From contig NW_024037048.1 of NCBI RefSeq assembly GCF_015706575.1, positions 13,657,512 to 13,721,511 on the forward strand: a stretch of 64,000 nt of DNA. Direction: 5' to 3'. Below are positions 10,213-22,141 of the stretch, one piece after another. Numbering within the stretch: position 1 is the first letter of the stretch; every line of letters begins with the position of its first letter. The DNA comes from Patiria miniata (lineage: Eukaryota; Echinodermata; Asteroidea; Valvatida; Asterinidae). The position numbers were made by a program, and so were the translations under genes. The notes beneath the pieces were generated by a model. The model saw nothing but the letters and a program-made list of their open reading frames with translations. It did no database searches and was not told where the DNA came from.

Positions 10213-10329
10213 CAAACGTTGAATCTTCTCCTAATTCTCTGCCATTCTTCAGCATGACTTCTCCCAGGAATCCTACGGGTTGTTGAGGCTTGGTTCCTCC
10301 TTTGTTCTGACCACGGACTTTACTCATGG
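10213..10329 (-). CDS. SH3GL: Endophilin A exon, BAR domain (MSKVRGQ), copy 1
   Basis: A 117-nt exon reading AMSKVRGQNKGGTKPQQPVG then FLGEVMLKNGRELGEDSTFG, matching human [20 protein letters not shown] and LAEAMLKFGRELGDDCNFG. GTGAGC donor; acceptor CCAGAG, phase 1 on both sides, which joins correctly to the exon at 10970-11042 (…NP) and to either downstream exon. Confidence 0.85.
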
Positions 10330-10969
10330 CTCTGGAGACTGTTCAGGAAAGACAACACGATTGATTAGGGTCAGTACACAAATAGAAGACCTATCTCTAT
10401 TTGGTTTGTTTGAAGTGAATACTTGGACCCGATTCAAACCGGTGTTCTATAGTCACCCCAAACGTAATTATTCCAAAGGTTACAATTAAAGGTAATATAC
10501 GACATTTGCAAACATCAACAAACAAAACTACCAAATTATTATGAAATACTTTACTTGACTGTAGGTGAATGACAGTCTCAGACATCCTGTGAAATCATGG
10601 CACCTGGTGTGCTGTCATTTTTAAGAAAAGTGGAATTTTTGTATTGATTTCAAAAGAGTGGTCGGTCGACCATCGTTGGAACAAACTGATTTTTCCAAAG
10701 AGTGCCCCAATTTACCCAATTTATTTAGTCCACATTTTTTTGGCAAGCGGTTACACATCCGTGAATGGATGCAAGCCAGCTAGTCTGGTTCCCTGAGCTC
10801 AGGGAACATCACAAGATCCGGCCCAAGACCTTGACACAGTGCATCCTCATAAATCAGGCACACGTTTTTGCCATATAGCCTCAATCCTGCAAAAGCCTCC
10901 ATTTTGCAAATAGGATTTTGGAGGATTTGGGAAGGTTAGCGTCAATGATGTTCCAATTTTGGTTCTTAC

Positions 10970-11042
10970 CTGGATTGGGCTGAAGGTATTCTATTGTCTT
11001 GTTCACCAAATCATCCACTGTGTGACCTGCCACGTCAATTTT
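10970..11042 (-). CDS. SH3GL: Endophilin A exon, BAR domain (TIEYLQPNP), copy 1
   Basis: A 73-nt exon after CATTAG acceptor, encoding KIDVAGHTVDDLVNKTIEYL then QPNP, GTAAGA donor. Human endophilin has [24 protein letters not shown] with the same exon limits. The sequence is unchanged in block copy 2. The first exons, with the membrane-inserting N-terminal helix, are not recognised further upstream in the window. Confidence 0.87.
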
Positions 11043-11736
11043 CTAATGAAAAAAAAATACATTACCCAAAGACAATGAGAAGAATTCAATCAGCATAAAT
11101 AATCTCAAGCAATATTTACTAATACTAAATGTGTTAAAACGTTTTTCGCTATGGCAGGAGAGATTCATACCCTGGACTCCGTTGCGTGTACACAACAGAG
11201 TCCAACCTGGGCTAGGACTAGGGCTAAGTTACACTTACAGCAGACAGGGCTCTGGAGTGCTCTGAAACGTGCAAAACAAAACGGGCAAAGAAAATGTCCT
11301 CAGTATTTCACCAACCAAGTTTGGAGACTCAATTCAATTTTTAAAGGACATTTTTCTTCAATATTTTGCACATGAGAGGGAAGTCAAGTGATTTCAAAAT
11401 GGGGCTAAATACTAGACTGGTACATGTCCAACCATCATGACCATATGGTCCAACTATTTGAAAAGACTGACCTCTTCATTCAGTGTCAATAGTCTGGTGG
11501 CTTGACTACGGAGAAATGTGTAGTAAATTGAGACTTGTTCCCGCTTCATGCCACATGTTTCTTTAATTCTTTTGGCATGGTTGATTGATGCAGTACTGAA
11601 GCTGTGTTGGACTGGTTGTTTCAGGTGCCAGTCTTTTTTCTTGCTTTGCATGTTTTCAATACCATAAGTTTTGGGACTCTCATACACAGTATTGAGAGTC
11701 CCAAATTTTCGGACTACACTTACAGTAGTCTGAGTG

Positions 11737-12648
11737 ACTTGGACCCAACTTATCGTCTTTTTAACATGCAGATTTCACCCTCAAAATGGCCTCCCAATTA
11801 CTAGATATGCCACCTGAGGTACAAATAGACATCGATGATTAAAATGGTTGTACTGAAGTTTATTTACGATCCGGGAGAAAAGTGAAATTTCCCGTTCAAT
11901 TCTGAGAGCTCCCCTCGCGATCATGAAAACGTTAAATTTCCGACTCGTGTTAATGTTTGAACGACGTGATGTAGTCTTCATGCCCAGCGTACATTCAAAG
12001 GTCCCCATATCCCGAGTGCGATTCAGTTACCGAGCGCGAAGCATCGATTATGATAATGAGTAGACTGGATCTCGCTTGTGAACACAAGTGGATTTCAAAT
12101 GGTAAAAGACATTCCGGTACTAGCTTGAACTGGTTTCCGCCCATAAAAGCTGTCCTAGTTCCCGACTCTCTAGAAATGTACTTGTGTTTACAAACGAGAT
12201 CCAGTCTACTCATTATCATAATCGATACATTGCACTCGGTAATGGAATCGCACTCGGGATATGGGGACCATCGAATGTACAATGTACGCTGGGCATGAAG
12301 ACCACATCACATCGTTCAAAACATTAACATGAGTCTGAAATTGAACGTGTTCACGATCGCAAGGGGAGCTCTCGGGATTGAATGGGAAATTTCACTTTTC
12401 ATCCAGATCGTAAGTAAACTTCAGTACAACCATCTTAATTATTGATGTCTACTTGAACCTCAGGTGGCGTATCTAGTAATTTGGAGGCCGTTTTGAGGGT
12501 GAAATCTGATGTTTTTGTTGGGCAATGTTGGGTTTTTGGGTCAAAAGACAAAATTGTGTTGCTCGGCATATACGGGAATTAGCTTGGACCCCACTATCGC
12601 CAGACCATGTCCGAATGTTACAAAGGCGATAAGTTGGGTCCAACTTAG
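11737..12648. mobile_element. Large fold-back element
   Basis: Two long inverted arms: 11737-12085 and 12180-12648, sharing for example GGCCTCCCAATTACTAGATA, CTGGATCTCGC and GACCCAACTTAT with its inverse ATAAGTTGGGTCC at the outer ends. A ~95-bp centre separates them. No protein-coding capacity. In block copy 2 only the left arm is present, to 43595. Confidence 0.8.
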
Positions 12649-12649
12649 C

Positions 12650-13122
12650 CCCATAAATGTGGCCAATTTACTGGACTACCTCCGTAAATAAAGGCCACAC
12701 TTCCACCATGTACAAAAACATGTCAAACTTTGTCAAATTTTGATTTGCACATTTAGGCTTAATTTGTAGTTTATTTTTGCTTAAGAAGCCTACTCACCCT
12801 CTTTATAGCCTAATCAGAAAGTGCTGCCTTTTTCAGATGTCTCTTTTTCGTGAAATTTCCAGATTCGTTTGCACACGTTCGCGTATCAAAATTTCAACAT
12901 GAAATTTCACGAAAATTAGACATCTGAAAGAGGCAGCACAAACATGACAAAAGAGGGTGAGCATGGTGAGTAATTTCTTAACCAAAAATTAAGTACAAAC
13001 TAGGCCTAAATGTGAATATCATAATTTGACAAAGTTCGACATGTTTTTGTACATGATGGACATGGTGGAAGTGTGGCCTTTATTTGCGGAGGTAGTCCAG
13101 TAAATTGGCCACATTTATGCCG
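12650..13122. mobile_element. Second fold-back element, adjacent
   Basis: Arms of about 200 bp: 12650-12850 (ATAAATGTGGCCAATTTACT, CCACACTTCCACCATGTACA) and the inverse at 12900-13122. It abuts the outer end of the previous fold-back element, which suggests one element inserted into or next to the end of the other. Confidence 0.8.
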
Positions 13123-13244
13123 GCTAGGGTCCAACTCCAAGTTAGGCTACGGTCCGCGGACTACACTTGAACCTTCAAACACCATGACCATGATTTTGAA
13201 CATGTTGAACACCCGACATAATTTGCTGACCTATCTCGAACACT

Positions 13245-13460
13245 CTATCTAGCAAGAGCATCATCACGATAACCCCAGTCCAACCGAGGGATTCCTTCTG
13301 CCAAAATCGCTTCATTCTCCACAGCTGCGGCTATTTCCTTATCGAATATCACCTTCAGTTCCTTCCACTTTGTCATGTTTTTGAACAACAATTTTGCTCC
13401 ATCTGCATCTTGCATGTCTGGTTGTTGTGTATTTATTTTAGCCACGCAGCGTGGCGCCAC
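13245..13460 (-). other. Unrecognised open frame, possibly an exon
   Basis: The minus strand has an open frame ending LLFKNMTKWKELKVIFDKEI and AILAEGIPRLDWGYRDDALA before a stop. It is rich in charged residues, unlike random AT-rich frames, and the residues LDW-GY look protein-like. I do not recognise a family and see no clear splice sites. Not present in the visible part of block copy 2. Confidence 0.3.
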
Positions 13461-14289
13461 CTATTGTCCGATAGTGTCCATGATCGTCTGGTTTGAACAG
13501 CGCCCCCATTGGACGTTTTTTTTTTTAAATATAAAATGTAACTCAATACCAAAACTGATCTGATTGTATGCGTACAGTCACCTTTGGAGTGCCCTGGATA
13601 TGCAGGGACAGGATAGGATGCGCATAGTTCACCGAAGTTCATGTTGTTTTGTCCAGGTGGATTCATTCCCATGCATTGTGTCAGTTTCCTCAAAGTCCCT
13701 GTCAAAGCTTTCATTATCCGCCTAACCACTGATTTCCTGCTAAAACTTGTTGTTTTGGTAAACAATCCTGACTCTGTATTGTAGAGAAGATGCAAGTGTA
13801 CAGTACACTATTTGTCTGGGGTTGGTTGTGTGGGTGTGTGTGGAGGGGGGGGGGGGGGCTGAACCTCATTTGGCGCTATGGGGGCGCTCCCATCCTGGCA
13901 CCCCCTTCTCTCTATAGATTTCATGAATCAATCGAGGGAAGGCCGGATGAGAAGCATCGATTTGAAAACCAGTCGTCTTCTCTCCACTTCTGATTTAGTT
14001 ATTCCAACTACTGATTTTACTGCCGTGACCCCACCCCTCCCCGTCAGCCAGCCTTGTTAAATAAAAAAGTCATAACTCAACATTAGACCTTACACAATAA
14101 CTAGACAATAGCTGGACAATTTAGTGTGCTAGTTCTATGTTGGTTTGTTCTAAAATGAAGCCCATTTTAACAATGTGTGTAATCTTAATTGCCCATTACA
14201 CATAATTGATTTTCATGTACTGAATCAATTTGATGGTGACTACATACAAAACAAAAAACACACGGAATATATACTTCTACTACCCTGAG

Positions 14290-14655
14290 ACTCAAACCAT
14301 AGAGTTATTCGTACAGCGCAAACTGATCACCGAGTAAATCACGGCCGGTGTACGTCATTATTCTATCCACCAATCACAGTTACTCGGTGACTAGACGGTG
14401 ACCACAAGTGCCGGGATGTAGTTTTGCGTGTCAATCACAAATCACGTGTTTTGGATTTGTCACCGACATCGATACAGTATCAACCAATAGGATGTGGCTA
14501 TTTCAGTGTCGGTGACACAAGTTTGTATGGGTGACTTTAATAGCCTCAACGATAATAACATGACTTTCGTCTCATTAATATGAAGCGAGTCGGTGATGTG
14601 TGATTGACAGTCCCTCAGTCACTGCTCAGGAAATCGATTCCAAGATTTAAGGCAG
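14290..14655 (+). promoter_or_regulatory. Promoter-like region with CCAAT boxes and GGTGAC repeats
   Basis: Upstream of the candidate first exon are CCAAT boxes (ACCAATCACAG, ACCAATAGGATG), at least five CGGTGAC or GTCACCG motifs in both orientations, and a TTTAAG box about 15-25 bases before the exon. The region is conserved in block B copy 2, most strongly at 14574-14611 (ATTAATATGAAGCGAGTCGG and TGATGTGTGATTGACAG). Conservation above the surrounding intron level is the main support. Confidence 0.5.
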
Positions 14656-14746
14656 ATGCGGGCCGCTTCTCCCCTCATAGCTCGTCACCTAGCCCTTCGG
14701 ACGACAACCAGAGAGAGAACTGATTGCAAGAACAAGATTGTGCTCG
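14656..14746 (+). other. Candidate first exon of the C1q gene
   Basis: A segment ending CTCG|GTGAGTGTTTGAAAC is conserved at 53925-54014. The run CTTCGGACGACAACCAGAGAG and GCAAGAACAAGATT are kept, with a GTGAGT donor in both. An ATG at 14656 opens a frame to the donor, but changes between the copies do not favour synonymous sites, so I read it as mainly 5' UTR. A TTTAAG box lies just upstream. It is the nearest plus-strand first exon for the C1q gene 10 kb downstream; the linkage is inference. Confidence 0.5.
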
Positions 14747-16470
14747 GTGAGTGTTTGAAACAAATATGTTTTTCCCCCGAAACAATGTGCCTTCTTGCAC
14801 ATAGTTTGAATCAACGTGGGATTGAAATTCCGAAGATTATTGCTGACACATTTTCCAAACAGCGAGCGTGGTAGTAGGCTTGAGTCTCGCTTCTTTGTAA
14901 GCTTGTGATGTGTAGTTGCTTGAGGACTGAACAACAAAATGTTTATGAACAAATTAAATTGGAATTGAAACTGATCTTGCCTGACTATAAGATACCGATG
15001 CTGTTGCACAGCCAAACCAAAGCGGTTCGAACCGCCACAATTAGTGATCGTCATTTACAATCAAACATTGTTGGATAAAAGTGTGACTAGTCGGAATAAA
15101 CACTCTATAGTCTCACAGTTATAGGACGCAAATACTAACAGACCGGATGATCATGCACTTAGTTTTATTCAAGTTCAAATTGTTTTATCTAGCTGGGTTT
15201 ATTTGTAGAAATCATGCATAGAATTGATGTTTGTACGAATTACTCAGTCCTTCTGCTCTGCTGTTCGCCTTAAAATTTGAAGCAAAATCTCTCGGATGAA
15301 TGCAGTCATGTTTGCATGTAGGGTTCCACTCAGCATGCAACTGAGATTCTGTTGAATATTTTGGGACAAAGCAATATTGGTATTTGGCTTAATATTTCGA
15401 ATGTTTTTGGTTGCGTTATTGGTACAGATTTTCACAAATCCCAAATGTTTAGAGTCACGTTTCAGTTGGCAAACAGATGGTGGCTTACTAGAACCAAACC
15501 GGTGCGCTGATTTCCCATCCGGAAAATAAATCTTTATTTAACGACTGTAACTTGACTGCAGTAGTCCAGCTGTAATGTTTGCGCCTCTACTTCCTTGGTA
15601 TGAGATCGATTTCCCTCACTAATGCAGACACTGTATGCTCATTGTGATTCCTATAGCCACAAGTTCAAGCAACCTTGAACCAGTTAGAGGAACATAGGAT
15701 CAATTGCTCACAATCTTAGGTATGATGCAGTACAACTAACTTTTTGAACTTTAAGCTTAGTTGATGCTATACATTTGACAAAAACAGATAAATTAAAGGG
15801 ATTATTTTTTTAGTTCTTGTCACTTGATTTCGTTGCTACAATCCCGGCCAAAATGGTTGGGACACTTCCTGAGCCTGCCACGGTCACCCACTCCCCCGCT
15901 CCCCCGGTCAATGTTGTTCTCTCCAGCTGATGGAGCACACACCGCGCGCGCAATGAGCGACAACACTGAACGGGGGCCGGGGAGCTGGGGGCCCAGCGAG
16001 ATTTGGCCAGGATTGTAGCACACGTTCATAGTCTGCCCACTGGCACTATGTCGAAAACATATTCATTTTTTTTCAGATGATATATCAGGCTGAACAATTC
16101 ACAGTGTATATGTGATACCGGTCTCTTCACTTTGAGCATCGCAAAGTTTCTGTCATTAAATCGGTATAGGTACTTTTTTCCCGGCAATTATATAATTTAT
16201 TTGTGTGATAATTACTTCGTTTGATTCGAAAATAGCAAAGCCTTCCAAAAGAGACATGAATGTTCCTCGCGCTTGAGTCCAGACAGGACCGTTGGAGAAC
16301 GCATTCTGTTTGAAATGAATAATCAAACCAAATTAAATTTCACTCGACAGAGGCTTTTTTTGGGAGGGGTCATTTAGAACTTTTGAAATTCAGTTATGCC
16401 TCCCCACCATCCCCCAAGTTACTCCTGGAGGATTTTAGTGACTCATATTTTTGTTGGTATTTGTTTTCAG

Positions 16471-16531
16471 CCAGCAATCCGCTCGAGTGTTGAGGAGTGC
16501 TTCCGCAATAGAATTCAAGAACTGTGCTTAG
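16471..16531 (+). other. Candidate ~60-nt exon, type 2
   Basis: TTTGTTTTCAG acceptor, a body containing GTGTTGAGGAGTGCTTCCGC and AGAATTCAAGAACTGTGCTTAG, then a GTGAGT donor. Repeated at 55557-55617 with four substitutions. Similar in length and sequence to the pieces at 22142 and 24400. The alignment between types needs one-base gaps, which argues for non-coding 5' UTR rather than protein. Confidence 0.5.
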
Positions 16532-16743
16532 GTGAGTGTCTCGTCATTTTCTTCATTCAAGCATCGTAATAAAGCGGTGATATGGTGGGAAACTGTATCT
16601 TTTTTTCTATTCATTTACATGTAAAAAGTTTTTGGTCACAGTTATAAACAGAAAACGTCATTCGAACAAAAGAAGTGTGCAAATCTGCACTCACTGTACA
16701 ACTGTGCCTCACATTTTGGCCAATCGCTGCTATGAACACAGTC

Positions 16744-17304
16744 CAGGCGCGGTTCTACGGGGGGGGGGGCTTTAGCGCCCCCCCCCCAATTTTTTGTCTA
16801 GCCCCCAAAAAATTCCATAAAAAAATTAAATAAATGCACTAGCAAAATGTAAGAATTTGACGTACATGGTAATGGTCTCCCCCTAAATGAGAAGGGTGCA
16901 TTGTACACTTTTAGTTAATATAGTGTGCCTGATTGTGGGATTTTATCAGCGCTCCCCGTTCGCTTGTACCCACCGCCCTGCAAACAGGGCGCTGGGAAGG
17001 GCAGATGAGCTTCTCAGAATCTTGTGAAGGAAGTGGGGATGGCATTCTGGGTAATTTATCATGACCTTTGTATAAAGCATCCCAGCGTCCTGTTTGCAGG
17101 GCGGGGGTACGAGCGAACGAACGCTCCCCATAGAAAATATGACACGAGCCTCCCCCCCCCCCCCTAACGTATTGATCTTCAGAGGCCTAAGTGTCCGGAG
17201 AAAATAACCAGTCAACATTTCAGCACGTTTCCCTGGAAAAAAAATCTGGATTCACCTTGCTAGCCCCCTCCCCCCAAAAAATATTGGCTCTAGAACCGCG
17301 CCTG
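16744..17304. mobile_element. TIR element with CAGGCGCGGTTCTA ends
   Basis: Terminal inverted repeats CAGGCGCGGTTCTA and TAGAACCGCGCCTG enclose ~560 bp with poly-G and poly-C runs and no transposase. hAT-like end sequence; no clear 8-bp target duplication. Block B copy 2 keeps only a right-end remnant (TAGAACTCCGCCTGG near 58482). Confidence 0.65.
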
Positions 17305-17402
17305 GAACACACCTTTTTGAACCGTAGCCTTTTTGTTCGTGGTCTTTGAATCAACATGCGATTCAGTTTCAAATTCTCCCTATTATAACTTACTTCGTTC
17401 GA

Positions 17403-18290
17403 TGACGTCACAATGCTAAATTGTCGCAAAGACGTTTATGGTAATTCAAAGAATATTTATGGCTGCAGACCAGCAAATAAACTGCCATGGACCTCAGTGA
17501 TAAATACCCCCACTTGTAAAGATCAGGACAAATACTCACAACTCTCCAAGGTGTTTGAAACACCCATTGAATTAAAGTTTATTTCATAATCTTTCATTGT
17601 CTGTTCAATGTTGGCGGTATAATCCGATGACCTTTTTGGAAAAAAAATTCCACCCAAAGATGATGACCCTGTAGTCCTGTAGCCTATCGCCCAAGGCACA
17701 ATCTGCCACTTCACAAAACACTGAACACTCAGGTTTATTAGGACAACAGATATTGCTCAAACAGGGGCATATCCTGGAATTTTTTGCAGGGGAGGCTCCT
17801 AAAAAAATATGTATAGAAATGTTGTGACAGGCGAACGGGTGATATTTTGTGTGCATGTTTCACAGCGGGGGCTGGGGGGGGGGGGGGTTCGGCCCCCTCC
17901 CCACCCTCTGGATCCGCGCCTGTCAAACTATTTTGTTAAATTTTGACCTGAAATGATTGTAATTTGATGTATGATGACGTCATGACGACGTCACTAAAAT
18001 ATCCACATCTTCACACTAAGGTTCATGCTCATATCAGGTTTCGTCTTTCTGCAACTTCTTTTTGCATTTTAAATTCACCTAAATTTGACCTACCAGTAAC
18101 CCCGGAAGGAAAGGTCAGACGACTTTACCTTCGAATATCAAAAATGCTTATCAATCTATAGTCAATCAGATTTCAAAGTGTGAACATGATTGTTCATTTT
18201 GTTTATGAGGTTTTGCAGTGAAATCGCTTGTAATTAGATACCTGATGACGTCATTATGACGTCAGAGTTAAAAAGGTATACCTCTGATTC
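17403..18290 (+). promoter_or_regulatory. CRE (TGACGTCA) cluster, copy 1
   Basis: Full TGACGTCA palindromes at 17403-17410, 17975-17982, 18246-18253 and 18257-18264, plus GACGTCAC at about 17985. The last pair is followed by GTTAAAAAGGTATACC. In copy 2 the same place has TATAAAAA. The two halves (17945-18230 and 18210-18290) resemble each other, so this may be part of a repeat family that carries CREB/ATF-type sites rather than a gene promoter. Confidence 0.45.
17762..17922. mobile_element. Small GGCGGATCC-type TIR element, copy 1
   Basis: Begins CAGGGGCATATCCTGGA and ends CTCTGGATCCGCGCCTG, ~160 bp with an internal poly-G and poly-C. Copy 2 at 58951-59112 has the better left end CAGGGGCGGATCCTGGA. 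Confidence 0.6.
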
Positions 18291-18362
18291 AGTGTTGATG
18301 TTTGTTAAAGGTTTGAAGTCTGTACTGTTCAGAAGAAAAGTCGCAGATAATTATTGTCAGAA

Positions 18363-18388
18363 AAGAAAGAAAGAAAGAAAGAAAGACA
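18363..18388 (+). repeat. (GAAA)n microsatellite
   Basis: About six GAAA units; block B copy 2 has a slightly different tract at 59555-59582. Confidence 0.9.
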
Positions 18389-20744
18389 TTTCTTAACATT
18401 TCCAAACAATGATCGGGTAGTACCCGATCACCCAAATATATCAGGGTTTTGTTGTTCGGAATGAGGAATTCCTGTCTGACATTATTTCCGCATCTACTTT
18501 CATTTCGCACGCTTCAAACTAAATTATTGTTCACATACTGACTGGTTTAGTTTTTGAAAAAGTTGAAATCTTGTCACTATAATGGATAGCACACTGTACA
18601 TTCACGGAAAGTTGTATTGTCAAAACAAAGGCTATCAGTAGGACTTTTTCTAGTCATATCTGATTGCAGTTTTTTGAAGAGTTTAAAACATCAAGTTCCC
18701 TGCTGATTTCAGAATAGTTTCAACTGATTGTGATTAATGCTTCAACAAATTCACGCACTTTTAATACTTTAAATAAGTGTTTTTCTTTTGTTTAAAGAAG
18801 ACATATTGCGAAAGCTCCATCCTTTATAAATAACCTCACCCATAAAATCAGTATGATCAACCACCCCTTATTTTCTTCCTCATTTTGCCATTTTAATTTT
18901 ATCAATTTAATTTTAAAACACGGAAACTCTGGTGCAATGTACTCACATTGTTTCCCGGCAATCACTGAAACTAATTCAGGATCAACAGTTATGGGGAAGT
19001 TGGTCACGGAAGAACGTTTATCAGGAAAGCCGGACATCATAAACATTCCTGTCTTATTGTGTGTTATTGCTCAAGCAGTACCCTTTCAACTTTGCCATTT
19101 CGCTAGAGTTCACAGTGCGCTTTGATCATCAAGTTACATTCAATCATAGCGGGATGAACGAGTCATGAATATAGAGGGCGCAAATACAAACGGACCGGAT
19201 CGTGATGATGCACACAGTTTTATACAAGTTCAAATTGCTTTATTTAACTGGATGAATTTGTAGAAATCATGTGTAGAGTTGGTGTTTCTACAAATTGCTC
19301 AGGCTTTTTGTTCGCCTGAAGAGATTGAAGCAAAAGCTCTCGGATGAATTCACTCATGTATTTGCATGTAGGGTTCCACTCAGCATGCCGCTGAGATTCT
19401 GTTGGATATTTGGACAAACAGCCATATCGATTTTTGGCTTATTTTTCGAATGTTTTTGGTGATTGGTACAGATTTTCACAAATCTGAAATATTTTGCGAG
19501 ACAAGTTTCAGTTGACAAACAGATGGAGGCTTACTAGAGCGAAACCGGTGCGCTGATTTCCTATCCGGAAAATAAATCTTTATTTAACGACTGTAACTTG
19601 ACTGCGCTAGTCCAGCTGTAGTGTTTGCGCCCCTACTTCCTTGGCATGAGATCGACTTCCCCCACAAATGCAGAAACTGTATGCTCATTGTGATTCCTAT
19701 AACTACAAGTTCAAGCAACCTTGAACCAGTTAGAGGAACATATGATCAATTGCTCACTATCTTAAGTATGATGCAGCACAACTAACTTTTGAACTTTTAG
19801 CTTAGTTGATGCTATACATTTGACCAAAACAGATACATTAAAGGGATTATTTTTTGGTTCTTGTCACTGAATTTCGTTGCTAACACACGTTAATAGTCTG
19901 CCCACCGGCACACTATTTCGAAAATGTCTTCAGTTTTTTAAGACGATATATCTTGTCTGATATAACACTATACATACACGAAATAAGTAACTGTCAAAAA
20001 CAAGGTTGTTCAGGTTCGACTGGTTTTGAATCAAATTTTGGATGCATTTTTTCAAGAGCTCATTACATCAAGTTCCCTGCTGTGATTCAGAATAGTTGAA
20101 ATTGATCGGGATTCGCACTTATTCAAAATAATTCACGCACTTGTAATACTTCAGGTAAAAAATTACTGCGTTAACATTTTGGTTTAAAGAAAACAATTTT
20201 GCGAAAGTTCGACTCTTTACATTAAACAGTATATAGGTATGATCAACCACCCCCTTATTTTCTGCCTCGTTTTTTCCTGTTTAATTTATCATTTTAATTT
20301 TTAAACATGAAATCCTGATACGATGTACTCACATTGTATTCCGGCAATCACTCAAACTAATTCAGGATGAAGAGTTATGGGGAAGTTGGTCACGGAAGAA
20401 CGTTCCTCAGGAAATCCGGACAACTCAAACATGCCTGTCTTATGATAACTTGTGTTATCAGTAAGGTGGATACATGTATTCTCAATACCCTTTGAACTTT
20501 GTTGTTAAACTGTGTCATTTCGCTAGAGTTCACAGTGCGCCATTCCGGTTTGATCATCAAACATTCAATCACTGCAGGATGAACGTGTCACTGAATAAAG
20601 AGGGCGCAAACACAAACGGACCGGATCCTGATGATGCTCACAGTTTTATTCAAGTTCAAATTGCTTTATCTAGTTGGATTCATTTGTAGCAATCATGTAC
20701 AGCGTTGATGTCTGTGCACATTATTCGTCCCTTCTGTTCCCTGT

Positions 20745-21063
20745 CAAGGGCGGATCCAGAACACAATTTTTGGGGGGTAGCCCCCCAAAAAAATTTGGTC
20801 CCCGGAGAGTGGGTCCAAAAAATTGCGGCGTTGGCTTCACGGGGCCCGCTTAATCATGGGCCCCGAATTTTTGTAATTCTAAATGCTCTGTGGCGATCTG
20901 AGGAAATTTCTGACCACTTTAACCATTTTTTGTTTCGAAAAGATGGTAGTGTACCCAGTGCCTGCCTTTATTGCGACGTCACTTAAAAACAAAATTGTTT
21001 TTTTTTTGGGCGGGGCGGGGGGGGGGGGCATGGTCCCCTCCCCCCCCCCCCGGATCCGCCTTG
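20745..21063. mobile_element. GGCGGATCC-type TIR element within block B
   Basis: Ends CAAGGGCGGATCCAG and CGGATCCGCCTTG, ~319 bp. The counterpart near 61913 keeps a left end (CAAGAGCGGATCCAG) but has a different, shorter interior and no matching right end. Confidence 0.62.
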
Positions 21064-22141
21064 TCCGCTGTTCGTCTTAAAATATGAAGCACAAGCTCTG
21101 TTTGCATGCAGGGTTCCACTCAGCATGCCACTTAGATTCCCTTGAATATTTTCTTGAAATGGCGATAGTAGTATTTGCTGAATACTTTTAAAGTGTTTGG
21201 TCAGTTGGTACACAGATAATAATAAAAAAATTATGGGACATTATTCGGTTAACAAACAGATGGTGGCTGATGCTAGTAGTCAAACCGGTGCGCTGATTTC
21301 CAATCCGGAACATAATTATTTTTTGTAACGACCGTACCTTGACTGCGGTGCCCACCTGATTTCCGCCGCTACTTCCTTGGTATGAGATCGATTGTCCTTG
21401 ATAATGCAGAAAATGTATGTTCATTGTGATTCCTACAATTTCAAATGCAAGCAATTTAAAAAAGAAAACATAGGATTATTTGCTTTTGAATCTTTTTTTC
21501 GTGAGAAGCAACAAAATGGCTTAAAAACTTAAGAAGGTCGCAACTAACCTGTTGAAGTTTCAGCTCAGTGGATACTATCATTGAGAAAAAGCAGAGAAAA
21601 CGTATGCACTATTTTGATGGATCTCGTTACTTGATTCCGTGCTTTATAACACCTTAACTATTTTTTTTAATTTTAAAAACACCTGCAAAGTTTTCAACCG
21701 ATATATCAGGCGAAATACTTTCACCGGGGTATTTGATACCAGTCTAATCTTCACTCTCAGCATTGCAAGGTTTCTGTCATTAAATGTACTTTTCCGGGCA
21801 ATTGCAAATGATCCTACGTGGCCTTAAATTCTTTTTGCATACAGATTTCTCGCAGAAAATCTGGGAATTTGTTTTGGTAGTTACTGCGTTTGATTCGAAA
21901 ATATTAAATCCTTCAAAGAAGACATGAATATTGTTGCTCGTGCGTGGGTCTGTTCAGGGCCGTTGCATGCAGGACGCATTCCGCTTAAAAAGTATATTAT
22001 CAATCCAGATCACATTTCGCCCGACAGAGATTTTGATCTGGGGTGTTTTACTTGTGAAATTCAGCTATGCCTCCCCCAACAGCCCCCAAGATATCTCCCA
22101 GCGGATTTTCAATGACTCATTTTCGTTGGTATTATTTCCAG

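Larger units (their letters stand above)
1..12172. repeat. Segmental duplication block A, copy 1
   Basis: This whole stretch is found again from 27024 to 43595 in the same orientation and order. Landmarks shared by both are the SLC12 exon pieces, the 51-bp minisatellite, the endophilin exons and the left arm of a fold-back element. Identity by eye is well above 90 percent over long runs. The homology is already present at base 1, so the true left end lies outside the window. The right end is at 12172, where copy 2 runs into a TTAGGCC element. Copy 1 alone carries a SINE near 2.85 kb; copy 2 alone carries a Penelope-like element, a 706-bp inverted-repeat element and a TTA-flanked element. Confidence 0.93.

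Noticed and set aside
11460-11560. A further upstream endophilin exon (…LTLNEE before GTCAGT)
   Set aside because: The residues do not match the endophilin segment expected before KIDV, and no acceptor with an in-phase exon is seen.
14656-14874. Protein-coding first exon (MRAASPLIARH)
   Set aside because: In the paralogous copy the same frame is open but residues differ at almost every position before RTTTRE, so selection on protein is not supported.
16946-17218. Frame within 16744-17304 as a transposase remnant
   Set aside because: It spans poly-C/poly-G and shows no transposase motif; the element appears to be non-autonomous.
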